Source: JAACFF01 sp963807975 | GTDB lineage: Bacteria > Chloroflexota > Anaerolineae > Promineifilales > Promineifilaceae | Assembly (NCBI GenBank): GCA_963807975.1 | Contig: CAWEDV010000001.1 | Coordinates: 1,736,001-1,800,000 of the forward strand | DNA length: 64,000 nucleotides | Reading direction: 5' to 3' | In this document: positions 59,930-64,000 of the stretch, piece by piece | Layout of the letters: every line of letters starts with the position of its first letter | Numbering within the stretch: the stretch's first letter is position 1 | The notes under the pieces: generated by a model | The model's input: the letters and a program-made list of their open reading frames with translations, nothing else | Told to the model about the DNA's origin: nothing | Database searches by the model: none | Program-made: the position numbers and the translations under genes

Positions 59930-62377
59930 ATGATAGACAACTATGACCCATCTGCGGTGGAACCTAAGTGGCAGCAAAAATGGGCTGAAACAGAACTATA
60001 CCGTCAGAAAATTGACCACAACCAGCAGAAGTATTACACCATGACCATGCTGCCTTATCCGTCAGGTGACCTGCACATTGGACATTGGTTCCCCATGGCA
60101 CCAAGCGATGCCCGCGCACGGTATATGCGCATGAAAGGGTTCAATGTACTCTTCCCCATGGGTTTTGATGCTTTTGGACTGCCGGCCGAAAATGCGGCTA
60201 TCAAAAGAGGTGTTCACCCGGCCAAATGGACGTTTGCCAACATCGAGCGCATGCGCGAACAGATGCGCGCCATGGGCACCATGTTTGATTGGGAGCGTGA
60301 AGCGGTTTCCGCCGATCCCTCTTACTATAAATGGACGCAATGGTTCTTTAAGAAGCTGATTGAAATCGGTCTGGCTTACCGAAAAATGGCAGCCGTGGAC
60401 TTTTGTCCCAATTGCAATACTACGCTGGCTCGCGAACAGGTTTGGGGTGACGACAAGCATTGTGAACGCTGCGGAACGCCGGTAATCAAGAAGGATTTGG
60501 AGCAATGGTTCTTCAAAATTACAGATTACGCGGATGAACTGCTCGATTTCAGTGAAATTGATTGGCCTGAGCGTGTCCGTGTCATGCAGACCAATTGGAT
60601 CGGCCGTTCGACCGGCGCTGACGTATCTTTCCACAGCGAAACGGGCGACCCCATCGAGATCTTTACCACGCGACCCGATACGTTGTGGGGGGCCACGTTC
60701 ATGGTTTTGGCTCCTGAGCACCCGCTGGTCGATAAGATCACGACAGGGGAACAGGCAGATGCAGTTCTAACCTACCGCGAACAGGCACAGCGCATGAGTG
60801 AAATAGATCGCGAAACTGTCGATCGCGAAAAGACTGGTGTCTTTACCGGCGCCTATGCGATCAATCCGGTTAATAAGGCTCGTGTGCCGATATGGATTGC
60901 CGATTATGTGCTCATGACTTATGGCTCAGGCGCTATTATGGCTGTGCCCGCCCATGATGAGCGAGATTTTGAATTTGCGACCAAGTATGGCTTGGAGATT
61001 ATCGAAGTTATTCGCATGCCCGGAAGGTCAGACGAGGATGGTCCATTGAGCGAGGCGTTCACATCGAAAACTGAGGGTGTGATGATCAACTCTGGACCCT
61101 TTGACAATACCCCTGTCTCGGATTCAATCGAGACAGTAACGGCCTGGCTGGAAGAAAAAGGAATGGGCAAAGCGGCTGTCAACTACCGATTGCGCGATTG
61201 GCTGATCAGCCGGCAGCGATATTGGGGCACGCCCATACCGGTCGTCTATTGCCCAGAACATGGAGCGGTAACAGTACCTGACGAAGATTTGCCTGTACTA
61301 CTGCCGGAGGATGTCGAATTTGTGCCTACGGGTGAAAGCCCGTTGAAATCGCATGAAGGATTCTTGCACACGGAATGCCCGATATGTGGCCAACCTGCGC
61401 TGCGTGAAACGGACACTATGGACACTTTCATGTGCTCCTCCTGGTACCAATTCCGCTACTTGAGCCCGGATTATGATGATGGCCCGTTTGATCCCGAAGA
61501 GGGTAATTACTGGCTGCCGGTCGATCTATACACAGGTGGCATTGAACATGCGACGATGCACCTCATCTACACACGCTTCTTCACCAAGGCGATGCGTGAA
61601 ATGGGGTTGGTAGATTTCGACGAACCGTACCTGGCCCTGCGCAATCAAGGCATGGTGCTAGGATCAGATGGCGAAAAAATGTCCAAGTCACGCGGCAATG
61701 TATTGGCGCCTGATGAATTGGTACAAAAATATGGCGCCGATACTGTGCGCGCATACCTGATGTTCTTCGCTAAATGGGAGCAAGGTGGACCTTGGAATCC
61801 GAATGGGATCAAGGGGCCACAGCGTCTGCTAAGTGATGTTTGGGAAATCGCCTTACATGATTATGAGGAAGGCAAGGTCGATCAGCAAGCGGATCGCGCT
61901 CTAAGACGCAAGACGCACCAGGTGATCCGCAAGGTCACCGAGGATTTGGAAAGTTTTTCGTTTAATACGGCCGTGGCGGCGATCATGGAGCATCGTAATG
62001 CACTGCAAGCCGCGCAGCGGGAACAGAACGTCAGCCGCGCCTCATGGAATGAAGCGGTGGAGAACTTGCTGCTGGTCCTGGCACCGACAGCGCCGCACAT
62101 CACTGAGGAACTGTGGTCGCGGCGAGGTAAGCCGTACAGCATTCACCAACAGGCATGGCCAAAGTGGGACGCTGATATCGCCAGAGAAGAAAAGGTCACG
62201 CTCATCGTCCAGATTAACGGCCGTGTACGCGACCGGATCGACGTGCCGGCAGGAACCGCCGACGAAGAGCTAAAGAACTTGGCCCTGGGGTCAGAAAAAA
62301 TCAAACGTTTTACAGAGGACAAAGAACCCCGTAAAGTCATTGTTGTCAAAGGCAAGCTGGTAAACATCGTCCTCTAA
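59930..62377 (+). CDS. leuS: Leucyl-tRNA synthetase
   Basis: 815 residues, class I. The HIGH motif is in PYPSGDLHIGHWFPMAPSDA, the Zn-1-type knot CPNCNTTLAREQV...CERCG is present, the CP1 editing domain includes the threonine-rich EIFTTRPDTLWGA and the conserved GTGAIMAVPAHD form as GSGAIMAVPAHDERD. KMSKS lies in GEKMSKSRGNVLAP. Length fits bacterial LeuRS. The ATG follows AGGAG by 7 bases. Expression is controlled by the leucine T-box upstream, with one gene between. Confidence 0.97.
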   Translation: MIDNYDPSAVEPKWQQKWAETELYRQKIDHNQQKYYTMTMLPYPSGDLHIGHWFPMAPSDARARYMRMKGFNVLFPMGFDAFGLPAENAAIKRGVHPAKWTFANIERMREQMRAMGTMFDWEREAVSADPSYYKWTQWFFKKLIEIGLAYRKMAAVDFCPNCNTTLAREQVWGDDKHCERCGTPVIKKDLEQWFFKITDYADELLDFSEIDWPERVRVMQTNWIGRSTGADVSFHSETGDPIEIFTTRPDTLWGATFMVLAPEHPLVDKITTGEQADAVLTYREQAQRMSEIDRETVDREKTGVFTGAYAINPVNKARVPIWIADYVLMTYGSGAIMAVPAHDERDFEFATKYGLEIIEVIRMPGRSDEDGPLSEAFTSKTEGVMINSGPFDNTPVSDSIETVTAWLEEKGMGKAAVNYRLRDWLISRQRYWGTPIPVVYCPEHGAVTVPDEDLPVLLPEDVEFVPTGESPLKSHEGFLHTECPICGQPALRETDTMDTFMCSSWYQFRYLSPDYDDGPFDPEEGNYWLPVDLYTGGIEHATMHLIYTRFFTKAMREMGLVDFDEPYLALRNQGMVLGSDGEKMSKSRGNVLAPDELVQKYGADTVRAYLMFFAKWEQGGPWNPNGIKGPQRLLSDVWEIALHDYEEGKVDQQADRALRRKTHQVIRKVTEDLESFSFNTAVAAIMEHRNALQAAQREQNVSRASWNEAVENLLLVLAPTAPHITEELWSRRGKPYSIHQQAWPKWDADIAREEKVTLIVQINGRVRDRIDVPAGTADEELKNLALGSEKIKRFTEDKEPRKVIVVKGKLVNIVL

Positions 62378-62400
62378 AATCAAAAATCCTTATCTTGCCA

Positions 62401-62440
62401 AACAGGCTGATTCAGAGCTATCTGGATCAGCCTGTTCTAT
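62401..62440 (+). terminator. Intrinsic terminator after leuS
   Basis: AACAGGCTGAT (62401-62411) pairs with ATCAGCCTGTT (62426-62436), and the inner TCAGA/TCTGG extends the stem to 16 pairs with a GCTA loop. TTTT follows at 62440. Confidence 0.8.
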
Positions 62441-62537
62441 TTTGCATGCGCCGTTCCATTCACATTGACACCGGCAAAGTACACATTAAACTATAGAGGC
62501 AGGACCTGCTGTTCAACTGATACCAAGGAGATTGCAG

Positions 62538-62855
62538 TTGCCTAAACAAACCGTGCTAGTTACGCCGTGGGGAGCGCCAGACCACCCCACAGAGTCCGAA
62601 ATACGGCGCCTCTTTGCCGCAAGCAATCTGCGACCATACCGTTGGACCAATGCTCCTAATGATATCTATTCTGCCCATACCCATTCCTTTAATAAAGTGA
62701 TCATCGTGGTCCAAGGCTCCATCACCTTTGGCCTTCCCCAAGATGGCCAAGAACTGGAATTGTTTACCGGAGACCGCCTTGACCTGCCGCGTGGGATATT
62801 ACACAATGCCGTCGTCGGTGCACAGGGCGTCGTTTGTCTAGAGGCCCACCACTAA
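62538..62855 (+). CDS. Cupin-domain protein
   Basis: About 105 residues from the TTG at 62538, which is 7 bases after AAGGAG; an in-frame TTG at 62532 is too close to it. The C-terminal part is a single cupin barrel (YSAHTHSFNKVIIVVQGSITFGL, TGDRLDLPRGILHNAVVG) with His residues that probably bind a metal. Function cannot be read. Confidence 0.75.
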   Translation: MPKQTVLVTPWGAPDHPTESEIRRLFAASNLRPYRWTNAPNDIYSAHTHSFNKVIIVVQGSITFGLPQDGQELELFTGDRLDLPRGILHNAVVGAQGVVCLEAHH

Positions 62856-62856
62856 A

Positions 62857-63426
62857 ATGTTCCCCGCCGGCTGGCGTCAAGCGCCCCCAATAATCGAAAC
62901 CAAACGCCTAATTCTGCGATGTCCCCAAGAAACCGATGGGCCGCAGCTCTATGCTGCCATAAAGGAATCGCTAAGCGACCTGCGCCGCTGGTTCGCCTGG
63001 GCCGACGATCTGCAGTTGAGCAGCGAAAGTTGTCAATTTTCTGCCGCCTATGCGCGCGAGCGTTTCCTTTCCACCCAGGAGATGCAGTTCTACATTTATG
63101 GACAAAGCGGAAAGAAACTGCTGGGTATTTGCGGGCTGCTAAAACCCGACTGGACGAAACGAACATTTGAAATCTGCTACTGGCTGCGCTCTACTTTTGG
63201 GGGACAGGGCTACATGACTGAAGCCGTAACAGCGGTCACTCAATTTGGGTTAAATGATTTGCTGGCCAAGCGTATCGAAGCGCGCTGTGACGCGGCAAAC
63301 AAAAAGGGGATCGCCGTAGCCGAGCGAGCCGGCTACATTCTGGAGAAAAAAGTCAGAAGTGATGCCCGGCATCATCTTCTAAACGAACATACCGATATTG
63401 TCGTTCTCGTATACCCACGCACATAG
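62857..63426 (+). CDS. GNAT N-acetyltransferase (RimJ/RimL type)
   Basis: 189 residues. Starts IIETKRLILRCPQETDGPQLY, typical of RimL-type N-acetyltransferases. The acetyl-CoA motif is WLRSTFGGQGYMTEAVTAVTQFG and AERAGYILEKKVR ends the fold. It would acetylate a protein N-terminus or small molecule. The gene starts directly after the cupin stop. A second, similar GNAT gene follows, probably a paralogue. Confidence 0.85.
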   Translation: MFPAGWRQAPPIIETKRLILRCPQETDGPQLYAAIKESLSDLRRWFAWADDLQLSSESCQFSAAYARERFLSTQEMQFYIYGQSGKKLLGICGLLKPDWTKRTFEICYWLRSTFGGQGYMTEAVTAVTQFGLNDLLAKRIEARCDAANKKGIAVAERAGYILEKKVRSDARHHLLNEHTDIVVLVYPRT

Positions 63427-63534
63427 TGACGCCTTTTCTGACCAGTTGGCGGAATTGCTACGAATATTATAATGTTAGCCGCTGAACGGCATCAACCGTC
63501 CAGCTAACAAACCACGAACCAAGGAAAACTCTCC

Positions 63535-64000
63535 ATGACTAAACCAATTCTTATGGATTTCCCCTACAGTTTTGATACGGAACGACTCACCATTCGTGGA
63601 CCTTTACCAGGAGATGGGCAGGAAGTACATACGGCCGTTAAAGAGTCATGGGCTGAACTGCGCTCCTGGATGCCCTGGGCAGCAGGAAAGATAATGACCG
63701 CCGAGGAGTACGAGGTATGGGCCCGCGAAGGACAATTGAAATTCCTGTCCCGTGAAGATTTATTGATGATTCCACAGCTAAAAGGAACAACCACGATCAT
63801 CGGCGGTTGTGGCCTCCACCGCATCAATTGGGACATTCCCAAATTTGAAATCGGCTATTGGGTACGCACTCCCTATGCCCGGAAGGGCTATATTACGGAA
63901 GCGGCAGCAAGTCTAGCCGACTTTGCTTTCAATACTTTAGGAGCCAAACGAGTGGAGATCAAATGTGACGCGCTCAACGATCGCAGCGCAGCCATTCCGC
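63535..64000 (+). CDS. GNAT N-acetyltransferase, cut by the window end
   Basis: An open frame of 155 codons from the ATG at 63535 to the edge. It begins MTKPILMDFPYSFDTERLTI and contains the acetyl-CoA motif EIGYWVRTPYARKGYITEAA, as in the preceding GNAT. The C-terminus is missing. AAGGAAAA at 63520-63528 is the ribosome-binding site. The two tandem paralogues may have diverged in substrate. Confidence 0.85.
   Translation, partial: MTKPILMDFPYSFDTERLTIRGPLPGDGQEVHTAVKESWAELRSWMPWAAGKIMTAEEYEVWAREGQLKFLSREDLLMIPQLKGTTTIIGGCGLHRINWDIPKFEIGYWVRTPYARKGYITEAAASLADFAFNTLGAKRVEIKCDALNDRSAAIP

Overview
The window is a gene-dense stretch of a bacterial chromosome, about half GC by eye. It contains a complete LysW-carrier lysine branch, an hrcA-grpE-dnaK-dnaJ cluster under a CIRCE operator, two T-box leaders, a CarH-like B12 regulator, and many large GT-C type membrane proteins. 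Together these suggest a member of the Chloroflexota (Anaerolineae-like). This is an inference from gene content; no rRNA or other taxonomic marker is present. No insertion sequence, prophage or CRISPR array was seen.

Layout. 1-9.2 kb: a NarL-type sensor kinase, a short glycosyltransferase/epimerase pair, two large glycosyl/polyisoprenyl membrane proteins and a small membrane protein. 9.3-18.7 kb: a Get3/ArsA ATPase, a TGS-uridine-kinase-like enzyme, a DUF3048 lipoprotein, an M23-SH3-glycosidase fusion, a phasin-like coiled-coil protein behind a promoter with two matching dyads, and an FAH-family hydrolase. 19-23.4 kb: a CarH-type B12 photoreceptor candidate and two tandem HlyD-type adaptors with no transporter. 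24-31.8 kb: ribosomal protein S1, IF-1, and the heat-shock operon hrcA-grpE-dnaK-dnaJ-prmA. 31.8-43.2 kb: exopolysaccharide initiating transferase, C-terminal protease, recN, nadK-hisS, a leaderless-looking GT-C protein, and thyA-folA. 43.2-46.1 kb: valS with a full T-box leader. 47.2-52.8 kb: lysWXYZJK. 52.9-64 kb: small accessory genes, a PP2C/propeller protein, an overlooked Sec-containing SelW-like gene, two tRNA-Ala genes, a leucine T-box, leuS, and acetyltransferases.

Three regulatory features stand out. First, the lysWXYZJK operon is preceded by a consensus promoter and two tandem ribosome-attenuation modules. Each has a short leader peptide carrying paired lysine codons (KKGKK and KKKSKK), then a strong intrinsic terminator. 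A competing antiterminator can be drawn whose 5' arm overlaps the end and stop codon of the leader ORF. Second, the T-box leader controlling an alpha/beta hydrolase and leuS has a CUC (Leu) specifier, stem II, stem III and antiterminator/terminator, but a complete tRNA-Ala(GGC) gene lies inside it, between the stem II region and stem III. Third, a 92-codon SelW/Rdx-family gene has an in-frame TGA at the CxxU position, a strong Shine-Dalgarno sequence and a hairpin just after the TGA, so it probably encodes a selenoprotein.

The window links amino-acid supply to gene expression in three ways: lysine by ribosome stalling, and valine and leucine by direct tRNA sensing. All regulatory claims rest on base-pairing and motif reading by eye; no folding, homology search or expression data were available. 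The palindromic octamer ACGGCCGT also occurs about 24 times, mostly in coding DNA, far above the roughly one occurrence expected by chance.
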